Assembly: GCF_903815225.1 (NCBI RefSeq)
Contig: NZ_LR813084.1
Coordinates: 5,666,001-5,730,000 of the forward strand
Length of the DNA: 64,000 nt
Reading direction: 5' to 3'
Source: Delftia tsuruhatensis
Lineage (GTDB): Bacteria > Pseudomonadota > Gammaproteobacteria > Burkholderiales > Burkholderiaceae_C
In this document: positions 16,697-25,717 of the stretch, one piece after another
How the letters are laid out: each line of letters opens with the position of its first letter
Position numbering within the stretch: position 1 is the first letter of the stretch
Made by a program: the position numbers and the translations under genes
The notes under the pieces: model-generated
What the model saw: only the letters and a program-made list of their open reading frames with translations
Told to the model about the DNA's origin: nothing
Database searches by the model: none

Positions 16697-17659
16697 ATGG
16701 ACACCACGCCCTTTGCTTGCACCGGTCCCTTCCAGGTTTTCGACGCGGCCCGCACAGCGCAGTTGCTCGGCTATCCGGCCCTCCTGCAGACGCTGACCCA
16801 GGCGGCCGGCGAGTACGAGGCTGGCTCCATCCTCAGCCCCGAACGCGCGGCCATGCCCCTGGGCCAGGGCGGCGTGCTGCTGAGCATGCCCGCCACCGCC
16901 GCGGACCTGGGCGTGCACAAGCTGGTCTGCGTGCAACCGGGCAACGCACGCCTGGGTCTGCCCACCATCCACGGGCTGGTCACGGCCTGCGACGCCCGCA
17001 CCGGCAGGCCGCTGTTCGCGCTGGACGGCCCCGAGGTCACGGGCCGGCGCACAGCCGCCATCACGCTGCTGGCCCTGCGCGCCCTGGCGGCTGGGCCACC
17101 GCAGGACATTGCCCTGATCGGCACCGGCACCCAGGCGCGCCACCATGTGCAGGCGCTGGCCTGCCTGCACCCGCAGGCGCGCATCCGCGTGCGCGGCCGC
17201 AGCCCGGCATCGGCCCAGGCGTTCTGCGACAGCCTGGGGGCCGTCCATGACCGCATCGTTCCCCTGCACGGCCCCATCCCCGACAGCGTGGACGTGGTGA
17301 TCACCGTGACCACCAGCACCGAACCGGTCTACGACGACAAACCCCGTGCGGGCCGCCTGGTCATCGGCGTGGGCGCCTTCCGGCCCGAAATGGCCGAGAT
17401 CGGCCCCGCGACACTGGCCGGCAGCACGCTGTTCTGCGACGACCCCCAGGGCGCGCGCCACGAGGCCGGCGACCTGCTGCGCGCCGGCATCGCCTGGGAC
17501 CGCCTGCGCTCGCTGGCCAGCCTGCTGCGCGACGGACCGGGAACGCCCGCCCCCTTCGTGTTCAAGAGCGTGGGCACGGGCGCATGGGACCTCGCCGCCG
17601 CCCGTGTGGCCGCCTCTGAGCTGCAATCCCGAGCCCACAAGCATCCCCTTGGAGAGTGA
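16697..17659 (+). CDS. Ornithine cyclodeaminase/mu-crystallin family, probable delta1-pyrroline-2-carboxylate reductase
   Basis: 320-residue NAD(P)-binding protein with the dinucleotide motif IALIGTGTQARHHVQAL and the family segments around VVITVTTSTEPVY and GVGAFRPEMAEI. In bacterial 3-hydroxyproline pathways the dehydratases yield delta1-pyrroline-2-carboxylate, and members of exactly this family reduce it to L-proline. The two dehydratases downstream make that the best assignment; true ornithine cyclodeaminase is the alternative and cannot be excluded by sequence alone. Confidence 0.82.
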   Translation: MDTTPFACTGPFQVFDAARTAQLLGYPALLQTLTQAAGEYEAGSILSPERAAMPLGQGGVLLSMPATAADLGVHKLVCVQPGNARLGLPTIHGLVTACDARTGRPLFALDGPEVTGRRTAAITLLALRALAAGPPQDIALIGTGTQARHHVQALACLHPQARIRVRGRSPASAQAFCDSLGAVHDRIVPLHGPIPDSVDVVITVTTSTEPVYDDKPRAGRLVIGVGAFRPEMAEIGPATLAGSTLFCDDPQGARHEAGDLLRAGIAWDRLRSLASLLRDGPGTPAPFVFKSVGTGAWDLAAARVAASELQSRAHKHPLGE

Positions 17660-17663
17660 CACC

Positions 17664-18491
17664 ATGACGCCCAGAATCCGGTTGCTCCTGCCCACCTTCG
17701 CCATGGCAGCCCTCACCGCCTTCGGCCCCCATGCCCACGCCGACCAGTTGGCCGACATCCAGGCCCGGGGCCGCCTGGTCTGCGCCGTCCTCGGCATCTT
17801 CGAGCCCTTCGGCTACACCGATCCCCAGACCCGCGGCGTGGCGGGATACGACGTGGACATCTGCCATGCCGTCGGCCAAAGGCTGGGCGTGAAGGCCGAG
17901 ATCCGGCCCGTGGCCGACGAGGCGCGCATTCCCGAACTGCAGCGCGGCCATGCCGACCTCCTGGCCGCAGGCCTGGCCCATACGCCCGAACGCGCCGCGC
18001 AGGTCGACTACTCCCACGCCTACTACACCAGCCGCAACGTGCTGGCCGTCAACCGCCAGCGCGGCTACCGCAGCACGGGCGAGCTGGCTGGCAAGCGCAT
18101 CAGCTACGTCAAGGGCACCATCAGCGAGCCCTTCATCCGTGCGGCCCTGCCCACGGCGCGGCCCGTGGGCTACGACGATGTTTCCACCGCGTTCGCCGCC
18201 CTGCTGCAAGGCAAGGTCGAGGCCTTCAGCACCTCGGAGGAAGCGGTGCGCAGGCTGGTCCACCGCCTGGGCACCGATGCCGCGCGCTTTGCCGTGCTGG
18301 GCACGCCCATCGGCAACGAGCTGTGGAGCATCGGCGTGCGAAAGGGAGAAAAGCGCCTGCTGGCTGCCGTGAACACCGCGCTGCAGGACATGGAGGCCTC
18401 GGGCGAGATGCAGGCCATCTTCGACCGCTGGCTGGGCCAGGGCACGCTGTACGGCATGTCGCGGACCTTCACCGTGCGGCCCATCCCATGA
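17664..18491 (+). CDS. Polar amino-acid ABC transporter substrate-binding protein (first paralog)
   Basis: 275 residues with a cleavable signal peptide (hydrophobic core to AHADQ near residue 24), then a family-3 solute-binding domain with GVAGYDVDICHAVGQRLG and the ARIPELQRGHADLLAAG block. GGAG lies 9 bases ahead of the ATG. It overlaps the aconitase-X gene by 4 bp. It is clearly a paralog of the protein at 21345 (same length, same block order, very similar through the YVKG.IS and STSEE segments). Confidence 0.9.
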   Translation: MTPRIRLLLPTFAMAALTAFGPHAHADQLADIQARGRLVCAVLGIFEPFGYTDPQTRGVAGYDVDICHAVGQRLGVKAEIRPVADEARIPELQRGHADLLAAGLAHTPERAAQVDYSHAYYTSRNVLAVNRQRGYRSTGELAGKRISYVKGTISEPFIRAALPTARPVGYDDVSTAFAALLQGKVEAFSTSEEAVRRLVHRLGTDAARFAVLGTPIGNELWSIGVRKGEKRLLAAVNTALQDMEASGEMQAIFDRWLGQGTLYGMSRTFTVRPIP

Positions 18492-20275
18492 GCGGCGGCA
18501 TCCATGACGGCATGCGCGGCGGCACGGTCCGCGTCCTGGTGGACGGCGCCGCGCAGGGCGAGCTGCTGCACGCCGACACGGGCCTGAGCTTCTGGGGTGG
18601 CGTGGACCCTGCCACGGGCCGGGTCATCGACCGCCATCACCCCCTGCACGGCCGATGCCTGGCGGGCCGTGTGCTGGCCATTCCCTCGGGCCGGGGATCG
18701 TGCACGGGCAGCAGCGTGATGCTGGAGCTGATCCGCTCGGGCCATGCGCCGGCCGCACTGGTGCTGGCCGAGGCCGACGACATCCTGACGCTGGGCGTGG
18801 TGCTGGCGCAGAGGATGCATGGCCAGTCGCTGCCCGTGGTCTGCATCGGCCCGCAGGCCTTCGCCGGGCTGCGCGGCAGCGCATTCGTGCGCGTCGACGG
18901 GGGCCGCGTGACGGCGCACAGCGCCAGGCCGCAGGACGGCTTTTCCGCCAGAAGCCCGGGGCCCGAAGAGGAGGCGCCGCAGGGCGCGCTGCGGCTGGAC
19001 GACCACGACCGCGCCATACTCGCGGGCCGGCACGGCAAGGCCGCGCAGATGGCCCTGCGCATCGTGGTGCGCATGGCGCAGTTGCAGGGCGCCCGGGAAC
19101 TGGTCAGCGTCAGCCAGGTCCATATCGACGGCTGCATCTACACGGGTCCCTCCAGCCTCGAATTCGCGCGGCAATGGGTGCAGTGGGGCGCGCGCGTGGC
19201 CGTGCCCACGACGCTCAACGCGATCTCGGTGGACCAGCGCCGCTGGCGCGAACTGGGCGTGCCCGCCGCACTGGGCGAACCGGCCAGCGCGCTGGGCGAG
19301 GCCTACATGGCCATGGGCGCGCGCATGAGCTATACCTGCGCGCCCTACCTGCTGGATTCGGCCCCCGCCGCGGGCGAGCAGATCGCCTGGGCCGAGTCCA
19401 ATGCCGTCGTCTTCGCCAACAGCGTGCTGGCCGCGCGCACGCTCAAGTACCCCGACTACCTGGACCTGTGCATCGCCCTGTGCGGGCGCGCCCCGCTGGC
19501 GGGCTGCCACCTGGACAGCCACCGCAAGGCGCAGCTGCGCATCGTGGTGCGCAGGCCCGCGTCAGCCGACGACGCGTTCTATCCGCTGCTCGGCTACCAC
19601 GTCGGACTGCTGGCGGGCCGGCGCATCCCGCTGGTCACCGGCCTGGAAGATGCGGCCCCCAGCCAGGACGACCTCAAGGCCTTCTCGGCCGCCTTCGGCA
19701 CCACCTCGGGCGCGCCGATGTTCCACATGGCGGGCATCACGCCAGAGGCCTTGCGTCCCGAGGATGCGATGGGGCAGGACTGCAGCGCACAGCCGCTGCA
19801 CATCGATGCCGCCGACCTCGCGCACAGCTGGGCAACGCTCAACAGCGCCCGTGACGACGCCGTGGACCTGGTCTCGCTGGGCAACCCGCATTTCTCGCTG
19901 CAGGAGTTCGCACGGCTGGCCGCGCTGTGCCGGGGACGGCGCAGGCATGCCGCCACCGCCCTGGTCATCACCTGTGGCCGCGCGGTCTACGAGCAGGCGC
20001 GAAGCCAGGGGCATGTCGCCGAGCTTGAACGCTTCGGCGCCACCGTGCTCAACGACACCTGCTGGTGCATGCTGGGCGAGCCCGTGGTCGCGCCCACGGC
20101 CCGCACCCTCATGACCAACTCGGCCAAGTTCGCCCACTACGCGCCAGGGCTGGTCGGCCGCAGCGTGCACTTCGCGGGGCTGGCGCAATGCGTGCAGGCG
20201 GCCTGTGATGGCCGCACGAGCCGTACTGCGCCACCATGGCTGCACGAAGCAGCCCACGCCCCCGGCCTGACCTGA
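18488..20275 (+). CDS. Aconitase X, fused form; probable cis-3-hydroxy-L-proline dehydratase
   Basis: 595 residues joining a small swivel domain (former DUF126, about 1-140, with IPSGRGSCTGSSVMLELI) to the large aconitase-X catalytic domain (former DUF521, about 165-575). Cysteines that may bind the Fe-S centre are visible in VHIDGCIYTG, MSYTCAPYL and LNDTCWCMLGEP, the last followed by the MTNSAKFAHYAPG block. Bacterial type-I (fused) AcnX enzymes have been shown to dehydrate cis-3-hydroxy-L-proline to delta1-pyrroline-2-carboxylate. Neighbours for the trans epimer and the pyrroline reductase support this role strongly. Confidence 0.9.
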   Translation: MSGGIHDGMRGGTVRVLVDGAAQGELLHADTGLSFWGGVDPATGRVIDRHHPLHGRCLAGRVLAIPSGRGSCTGSSVMLELIRSGHAPAALVLAEADDILTLGVVLAQRMHGQSLPVVCIGPQAFAGLRGSAFVRVDGGRVTAHSARPQDGFSARSPGPEEEAPQGALRLDDHDRAILAGRHGKAAQMALRIVVRMAQLQGARELVSVSQVHIDGCIYTGPSSLEFARQWVQWGARVAVPTTLNAISVDQRRWRELGVPAALGEPASALGEAYMAMGARMSYTCAPYLLDSAPAAGEQIAWAESNAVVFANSVLAARTLKYPDYLDLCIALCGRAPLAGCHLDSHRKAQLRIVVRRPASADDAFYPLLGYHVGLLAGRRIPLVTGLEDAAPSQDDLKAFSAAFGTTSGAPMFHMAGITPEALRPEDAMGQDCSAQPLHIDAADLAHSWATLNSARDDAVDLVSLGNPHFSLQEFARLAALCRGRRRHAATALVITCGRAVYEQARSQGHVAELERFGATVLNDTCWCMLGEPVVAPTARTLMTNSAKFAHYAPGLVGRSVHFAGLAQCVQAACDGRTSRTAPPWLHEAAHAPGLT

Positions 20276-20301
20276 ATCCCTTCACCGCCCCGAGGTCCCG
20301 C

Positions 20302-21309
20302 ATGCAGCCATCACGCACCATCAGCACTGTCGAAGTCCATACGGCGGGCGAGCCGTTTCGCATCGTCACCTCGGGGCTGGGCCGCCTGCCCGGCGACTCC
20401 ATCGTCGAGCGCCGCCGCTGGCTCGGGGAGCATGCCGACGAGATCCGCCGGTCGCTGATGCTGGAGCCGCGCGGCCATGCCGACATGTATGGCGGCGTGC
20501 TGACGGCGCCCGTCACGCCAGGGGCGGACTTCGGCGTGATCTTCATGCACAACGAGGGCTACAGCGACCACTGCGGCCATGGCGTGATCGCGCTGGCCAC
20601 CGCCGCTGTGGAACTGGGCTGGGTGCAGCGCCACATGCCCGAAACCCGCGTGGGCATGGACACGCCCTGCGGCTTCATCGAGGCCTTCGTGCGCTGGGAC
20701 GGCAACCACGCGGACGGCGTACGCTTCATCAACGTCCCCTCCTTCATCTACCGGCGCGACGTCACCGTGCACACGCCCGGATTCGGCGCCGTCAGCGGCG
20801 ACATCGCCTATGGCGGAGCCTTCTACTTCTACACCAGCGGCGTGCCCCACGGCCTGGAGATACGCGAGACCTCGGCCGAGGCATTGAAGCGCTTCGGATC
20901 CGAGGTCAAGCAGGCGGCCAACGCGGCCTTTGCCGTGGTCCATCCCGAGATCCCGGAGATCAACCATATCTACGGAACCATCATCGACGGCGCACCCCGG
21001 CACGCAGGCTCGGACCAGGCCAACTGCTGCGTCTTCGCAGACCGTGAGGTGGACCGGTCGCCCACGGGCTCAGGCACGGCGGGCCGCGTGGCCCAACTCT
21101 ACCTGCGCGGCCACATCGGACTGGGCGAGACCGTGGTCAACGAGTCCATCATCGGCAGCCGCTTCAGCGCCCGGGTCCTGGCCGAAACGCAGGTCGGCGG
21201 GTTTCGCGCCGTCGTTGCGGAGGTATCCGGCACGGCCCATGTCTGCGGCCTGTGCCAGTGGCTCATCGACGAGAGAGACCCATTGCGCCATGGCTTCCTG
21301 GTGCGTTGA
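20302..21309 (+). CDS. Proline-racemase-family trans-3-hydroxy-L-proline dehydratase
   Basis: 335 residues of the proline racemase fold. The first catalytic position is cysteine (Cys91 in DHCGHGVIAL), but the second, cysteine in racemases and 4-hydroxyproline epimerases, is threonine (Thr255 in DRSPTGSGT). A Cys/Thr pair is the hallmark of trans-3-hydroxy-L-proline dehydratases, as in human L3HYPDH. The product delta1-pyrroline-2-carboxylate would feed the reductase encoded upstream. The start at 20302 fits MQPSRTISTVEVHTAGEP; the in-frame ATG at 20236 lies inside the preceding gene. Confidence 0.92.
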   Translation: MQPSRTISTVEVHTAGEPFRIVTSGLGRLPGDSIVERRRWLGEHADEIRRSLMLEPRGHADMYGGVLTAPVTPGADFGVIFMHNEGYSDHCGHGVIALATAAVELGWVQRHMPETRVGMDTPCGFIEAFVRWDGNHADGVRFINVPSFIYRRDVTVHTPGFGAVSGDIAYGGAFYFYTSGVPHGLEIRETSAEALKRFGSEVKQAANAAFAVVHPEIPEINHIYGTIIDGAPRHAGSDQANCCVFADREVDRSPTGSGTAGRVAQLYLRGHIGLGETVVNESIIGSRFSARVLAETQVGGFRAVVAEVSGTAHVCGLCQWLIDERDPLRHGFLVR

Positions 21310-21344
21310 GCCGCACCGACCCTGCGCTCCTGGAGGACATGGAT

Positions 21345-22169
21345 ATGAAGCACAACACCTTCGCCCTGGCGACCGCCTTTTGCGCCCTGCTGCTGGCCCC
21401 GGCCCATGCCGACCAGTGGACCGACATCCAGGCACGCGGCAGCCTGCGCTGCGGCGTGCTCGACGTGTTCGAGCCCTTCGGCTTCACCGACCCAGCCAAC
21501 CGCAGCACCACCGGATACGACGTGGACATCTGCCACGCGCTGGCACGGCGCCTTGGCGTGAAGGCGCAGATCAAGCCCGTGTCCATCGAGGCGCGCATCC
21601 CCGCCCTGCAGCAGGGCCACATGGACCTGCTGGCAGCCGGACTGGCCTACACGCCGCTGCGCGCACGGCAGGTGGATTTCTCGCTGGGCTACTACGTCAG
21701 CGAGAACGTGCTGGCGGTCAAATCCTCCCGCAGCCATGCGGCCACGGCGGACCTCGCTGGCCGGCGCGTGAGCTATGTGAAAGGCAGCATCAGCGAGACC
21801 TATCTCCAGGCTGCGCTGCCTACGGCCACGCCCGTGGGCTACGAAGACGTGCCCACGGCCTTCACCGCCCTGGTCCAGGGCAAGGTGCAGGCCATCAGCA
21901 CCTCCGAGGAAGTGCTGCGCAAGCTCTTTCACAAGCTCGGCCCTGCGGGCCGCCAGTACCACGTGCTGCAGCCGGCCATCGGCCGCGAGGTCTGGGGCCT
22001 GGGCCTGCGCAAGGGGGAAGGCGCGCTGTTGCAGGCCGTCAACCAGGCACTTCAGGCCATGGAGGCCGAGGGCGAGATGCAGGCCCTCTTCGACCGGTGG
22101 CTGGGCCCCGCCACGCTGTACGGTATGCAGCGGCCGTTCAAGGTGGGGCCGGTGGACGCAGCCCGGTGA
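21345..22169 (+). CDS. Polar amino-acid ABC transporter substrate-binding protein (second paralog)
   Basis: 274 residues, signal peptide ending near APAHADQ, then the same solute-binding family-3 domain as the protein at 17664. The start at 21345 is chosen over the ATG at 21339 because GGAGG (21332-21336) is 8 bases away. Last gene of the operon, convergent with a LysR gene. Two closely related binding proteins for one permease pair may serve the two hydroxyproline epimers; this is inference. Confidence 0.88.
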   Translation: MKHNTFALATAFCALLLAPAHADQWTDIQARGSLRCGVLDVFEPFGFTDPANRSTTGYDVDICHALARRLGVKAQIKPVSIEARIPALQQGHMDLLAAGLAYTPLRARQVDFSLGYYVSENVLAVKSSRSHAATADLAGRRVSYVKGSISETYLQAALPTATPVGYEDVPTAFTALVQGKVQAISTSEEVLRKLFHKLGPAGRQYHVLQPAIGREVWGLGLRKGEGALLQAVNQALQAMEAEGEMQALFDRWLGPATLYGMQRPFKVGPVDAAR

Positions 22170-22204
22170 GCAGGCAGGGTGGGGATCATTCGGGCATGGC
22201 TGCG

Positions 22205-23176
22205 TCACCCCGCCCGCATCTCCAGCGGCGTGCGGCGCGCAAAGCGCTCGAAGGCGTTCAGAAAGGCCTGCTCCGCAGGATGCAGCTTGCGCAGGCCGTG
22301 CCAGGTCAGGAAGACGTCGATCTCGGCCACGCAATCGTCGGGCAGCAGGCGGCGCAGTTCGCCCTCCATCACGTCCTGGCGGATCAGGTGCTCGGGCAGA
22401 AAGCTCAGCCCCAGGCCCGCCACCACCATGCGGCGGATTTCCTCGACGGAGGGCGAAGTGCCGACGATGCGGCCGGTAAAGCCCTGCTGGTCGCGGAAGA
22501 TGGTCAGCGGCGACAGCGTATCGCCGAGCTGGTCACTGGCAAAGCACACGAAGTTCTGCTGCAAGAGGTCCTCCATGCCCACCCGGCGGCGGGAGAACAG
22601 CGGATGGCGCCGGCCGCATACCACCGCATAGCGGTGGCGCAGGAACAGGCGGCGCTGCAGCCCCTCGACCGGCTGGCGGCACAGGCAGATGCCCAGCGCC
22701 GGGACGCGCCGTGACAGCGCATCGAGGATGTGCGCGCTCTGCTGCACGTCGATATGGAACTCGACCATGGGGTGGCGCCGGTGGAACTGCGCCAGGAATT
22801 CGTCATAGGCCGTGCTCTGCACCTTGCTCATCATCAGCAGGCGCAGCGTGCCGGCCACTTCGGTCTGGCTGTGCACGGCGGCGCCCTCGATGCGGGCCAT
22901 GGTGCCGTACATGTCGCGCGCAATGGCATGGATCTCCTCGCCCAGGGCCGTGAGGCGGAACTCGCCGTTGCGCCTCAGCAGCAGCACCCCGCCGACCGAC
23001 TCCTCCAGCCGCTTGAGCGCCTGGCTGACCGCCGGCTGGCTCAGATGCAGTGCCTCGCCCGCACGGCCCACACCCCGCTCCTGCACCACGAACATGAAGG
23101 TGCGCAACAGGTTCCAGTCCATGCGCTCGGGCGCCAGCGACAGCCGGGTGGGGTTGCGGGAAGGTGTCTGGGCCAT
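22205..23176 (-). CDS. LysR-family regulator
   Basis: 323 residues with the HTH segment DWNLLRTFMFVVQERGVGRA, LHLSQPAVSQALKRLEESVG and a substrate-binding-like domain with several cysteines and arginines. It is downstream of, and in the same direction as, the deacetylase and MHS transporter genes (46-bp gap), so it probably belongs to the same operon and regulates it. It may act at the palindrome near 25642-25658. Confidence 0.9.
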   Translation of the reverse strand: MAQTPSRNPTRLSLAPERMDWNLLRTFMFVVQERGVGRAGEALHLSQPAVSQALKRLEESVGGVLLLRRNGEFRLTALGEEIHAIARDMYGTMARIEGAAVHSQTEVAGTLRLLMMSKVQSTAYDEFLAQFHRRHPMVEFHIDVQQSAHILDALSRRVPALGICLCRQPVEGLQRRLFLRHRYAVVCGRRHPLFSRRRVGMEDLLQQNFVCFASDQLGDTLSPLTIFRDQQGFTGRIVGTSPSVEEIRRMVVAGLGLSFLPEHLIRQDVMEGELRRLLPDDCVAEIDVFLTWHGLRKLHPAEQAFLNAFERFARRTPLEMRAG

Positions 23177-23222
23177 GGCTTTGCGTCAGAAAGGTGGCGG
23201 GCCGCATCGCCCGGCGCTGCCT

Positions 23223-24242
23223 TCAGGCGCGGGCCAGGCCCGTGAAAAAGCGGGTGGAGACGGCCTGCAGGCCTTCGACATGGTAGCCACCCTCCTGCAC
23301 GATCAGCGTGGGCAGTCCCATGGCACCCACCTCGCGGCCCAGGCGCTCGAAGCCGGCCTCGCTGACCGCCACCTGGGCCTGCGGATCCTTCTCGAAGATG
23401 TCGAAGCCCAGCGACAGCACCAGCGCATCGGGCTGGAACAGGTCGATGGCGCGGCGTGCCTGGACCAGACGCTCGAAGAATACCCGCTCCGGCGAGCCGT
23501 GGGGCATGGGCAGGTTGATGTTGAAGCCCTCCCCCTGGCCCTCGCCACGTTCGTCCTCGTAGCCCGCGACCACCGGGTAGAAATTCTCGGGATCGCCATG
23601 GATGGACACGTAGAGCACGTCGCTGCGCCGGTAGAAGATCTCCTGGATACCCTGGCCATGGTGCATGTCGGTATCCAGGATGGCCACGCGCGGATACCTG
23701 GCGGTCAGTTCCTGGGCCGCGATGGCGGCGTTGTTCAGGTAGCAAAAGCCGCCTGCCGCGTCGCGCCGGGCGTGGTGGCCCGGCGGGCGGCACAGGGCAT
23801 AGGCCTGGCGTTCGCCCGCCAGCAGCGCCTGCGCGCCGGCCACCGCGCACTGCGCCGACCAGTAGGCCGAATGCCAGGTGTGGGGCCCCACGGGGCAACT
23901 GCCATCAGCCAGGTAACGCGCGGCCTGGGCCAGCACGCCCCGCAGCGCGTTGGGCTCGCGCACGAAGATGTTGGAGATGACCTCGTCCCCCCAATCCTCG
24001 GGCAACTGCTTCCACCGGGCATGGGCGTCCTGCAGAAAGCGCAGATAGTCGAGCGAATGCACGGCGGCCAGGGCGCCTGCGCCATGGTCGATGGGGACCC
24101 GCAGGTCGAAGCCCGATGCGTGGACGGCCTGCAGCAGCCCGTCCAGCCGCGAGGGCAACTCCTGCGGCTTGCGCATCCGGCCCCGCGAAAGATAGGTCTG
24201 AGGGTGGTGCAGCGCCTGATCGGCGTGGAAGTAGGCTTTCAT
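23223..24242 (-). CDS. Histone-deacetylase-fold amidohydrolase, acetylpolyamine amidohydrolase-like
   Basis: 339-residue zinc amidohydrolase of the HDAC/AcuC/AphA superfamily. Visible catalytic blocks: RPPGHHA (paired histidines), AILDTDMHHGQG (zinc aspartate and histidine), GFDIFEKDPQ (second zinc aspartate) and EGGYH. Bacterial acetylpolyamine amidohydrolases of about 340 residues share this pattern and remove acetyl groups from acetylputrescine or acetylcadaverine. It starts 4 bp after the transporter stop, so import followed by deacetylation is a plausible joint function. The substrate is inferred, not proven. Confidence 0.87.
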   Translation of the reverse strand: MKAYFHADQALHHPQTYLSRGRMRKPQELPSRLDGLLQAVHASGFDLRVPIDHGAGALAAVHSLDYLRFLQDAHARWKQLPEDWGDEVISNIFVREPNALRGVLAQAARYLADGSCPVGPHTWHSAYWSAQCAVAGAQALLAGERQAYALCRPPGHHARRDAAGGFCYLNNAAIAAQELTARYPRVAILDTDMHHGQGIQEIFYRRSDVLYVSIHGDPENFYPVVAGYEDERGEGQGEGFNINLPMPHGSPERVFFERLVQARRAIDLFQPDALVLSLGFDIFEKDPQAQVAVSEAGFERLGREVGAMGLPTLIVQEGGYHVEGLQAVSTRFFTGLARA

Positions 24243-24246
24243 GATG

Positions 24247-25569
24247 TCAATACGCCTCTGAGGCCATGGTGGAGATGCCGGTACGCCGGTGCCTTCCCAG
24301 CATCAGCACCGACACCAGCGACAGCAGCGAAATCGCCGAGAACAACAGCGCCAGCGGCCACCACTGGCCCTTGAAGTTCTCGGCCAGCACCGTGCCCAGC
24401 AGCGGTGTCAGTCCGCCGAAGATGGCCCCCGACAGCTGATAGGCCATGGAAATGCCGGTGTAGCGGATGCCCGTGGGAAAGCTGTCGCTGACATAGCCTG
24501 CGATGACCGCGTAATAGGCGCCGATGAACAGCACGGCCAGGCCGATGCCCAGGGTGATGCTGACCAGCGACCCGGCATCGACCAGCGTGAACATGGCGTA
24601 AGGGGTGAAGATGGATGCAAAGGCGGCCAGCCCCAGAAAGCGCAGGTTGCCGACACGACCGGCCACCCAGGCGGCCAGCGGCGTGATGAAGAACTGCATG
24701 ATGGAGACCACCAGCAGGCAATCGAGGATGACCGCGCGGTTCAGGCCCACGTATTGCGTGGTGTAGGCAATCATGAAGGTGCTGGTGAAGTAGAACCCCG
24801 CGATGCCCAGCACGTTGGATCCCACGGCCAGCGCCAGCAGGCCGGGCGCGCCGCGCAGCAGTTGCCACAGCGGCACCTGCGCGGCCCGGGCCTGTCGGGC
24901 CCGCGCCTGCTGCTCCTGCACGAAGTCGGGCGACTCGTTCACACTCAGGCGGATCACGAAACCCACGACCAGCAGCAGCGCGGAGAACAGAAATGGCACA
25001 CGCCAGCCCCAGCGCAGGAAATCAGCGTCGTCCAGCCCCGTGACCAGCTTGAACATCAGCATCGACAGGATCAGGCCCGCCGGACTGCCCAATTGCGCGA
25101 ACGAGGCGAAGAAGGTGCGCCGGCTGCGTTCGGGCGAATGCTCGCCGGCCATCAGCACCGCGCCGCCCCACTCGCCACCCACGGCAATGCCCTGGACGAT
25201 GCGCAGCAGCACCAGCAGCACCGGCGCCCAGATGCCGATCTGCGCATAGGTCGGCAGCAGGCCGATCAGCACGGTGACCACGCCCATCATCACCAGCGTG
25301 ATGACCAGCGACTTCTTGCGGCCGATGCGGTCGCCGATATGGCCGAAGATGGCACCGCCCAGCGGGCGCGCGAAAAAGCCCACGGCAAACGTGCCCAGCG
25401 CCGCCAGCGTGCCGTAAAAGCCCGTGGTGGCCGGAAAGAACAGCTTGCCGAACACCAGCGCGGCCGCCGTGGCGTAGATGTAGAAGTCGTACCACTCGAT
25501 CATGGTGCCGACGAAGGCCGCAGCCGATGCGCGCACGGGCTGGTGCCCTGTCGCCGTGTGTCCACTCAT
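24247..25569 (-). CDS. MHS-family MFS metabolite:proton symporter
   Basis: 440 residues, about twelve membrane segments, of the metabolite:H+ symporter family (ShiA/ProP/KgtP type): the start region has GTMIEWYDFYIYATAAALVF and the loop 2-3 motif GHIGDRIGRKKSLV. The ATG at 25569 has GGGGGAGA upstream. First gene of a three-gene unit with the deacetylase and LysR. Substrate unknown; acetylated polyamines or another small cation or acid are possible. Confidence 0.88.
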   Translation of the reverse strand: MSGHTATGHQPVRASAAAFVGTMIEWYDFYIYATAAALVFGKLFFPATTGFYGTLAALGTFAVGFFARPLGGAIFGHIGDRIGRKKSLVITLVMMGVVTVLIGLLPTYAQIGIWAPVLLVLLRIVQGIAVGGEWGGAVLMAGEHSPERSRRTFFASFAQLGSPAGLILSMLMFKLVTGLDDADFLRWGWRVPFLFSALLLVVGFVIRLSVNESPDFVQEQQARARQARAAQVPLWQLLRGAPGLLALAVGSNVLGIAGFYFTSTFMIAYTTQYVGLNRAVILDCLLVVSIMQFFITPLAAWVAGRVGNLRFLGLAAFASIFTPYAMFTLVDAGSLVSITLGIGLAVLFIGAYYAVIAGYVSDSFPTGIRYTGISMAYQLSGAIFGGLTPLLGTVLAENFKGQWWPLALLFSAISLLSLVSVLMLGRHRRTGISTMASEAY

Positions 25570-25617
25570 ACCTGTCTCCCCCGGGCTGGATGCGCCCATC
25601 TGGTTGGAATGGCATGA

Positions 25618-25658
25618 GTTATAGAAGCCGGTGCCCCATTCGAAAAATTCTGTTTTTC
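25618..25658 (-). promoter_or_regulatory. Promoter and palindrome upstream of the MHS transporter
   Basis: On the minus strand TATAAC (25623-25618) is a good -10, and a perfect 6-5-6 inverted repeat GAAAAA/TTTTTC (25642-25647 and 25653-25658) covers the -35 region. Both are AT-rich islands 49 and 73 bp upstream of the ATG. The regulator could be the LysR encoded at the end of this operon. Confidence 0.45.
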
Positions 25659-25717
25659 AATGCGGCACATTGGGCTGGCTTATGGGAGAGCCAGGCACGG
25701 GAGAAGTGCTGGCAGCG

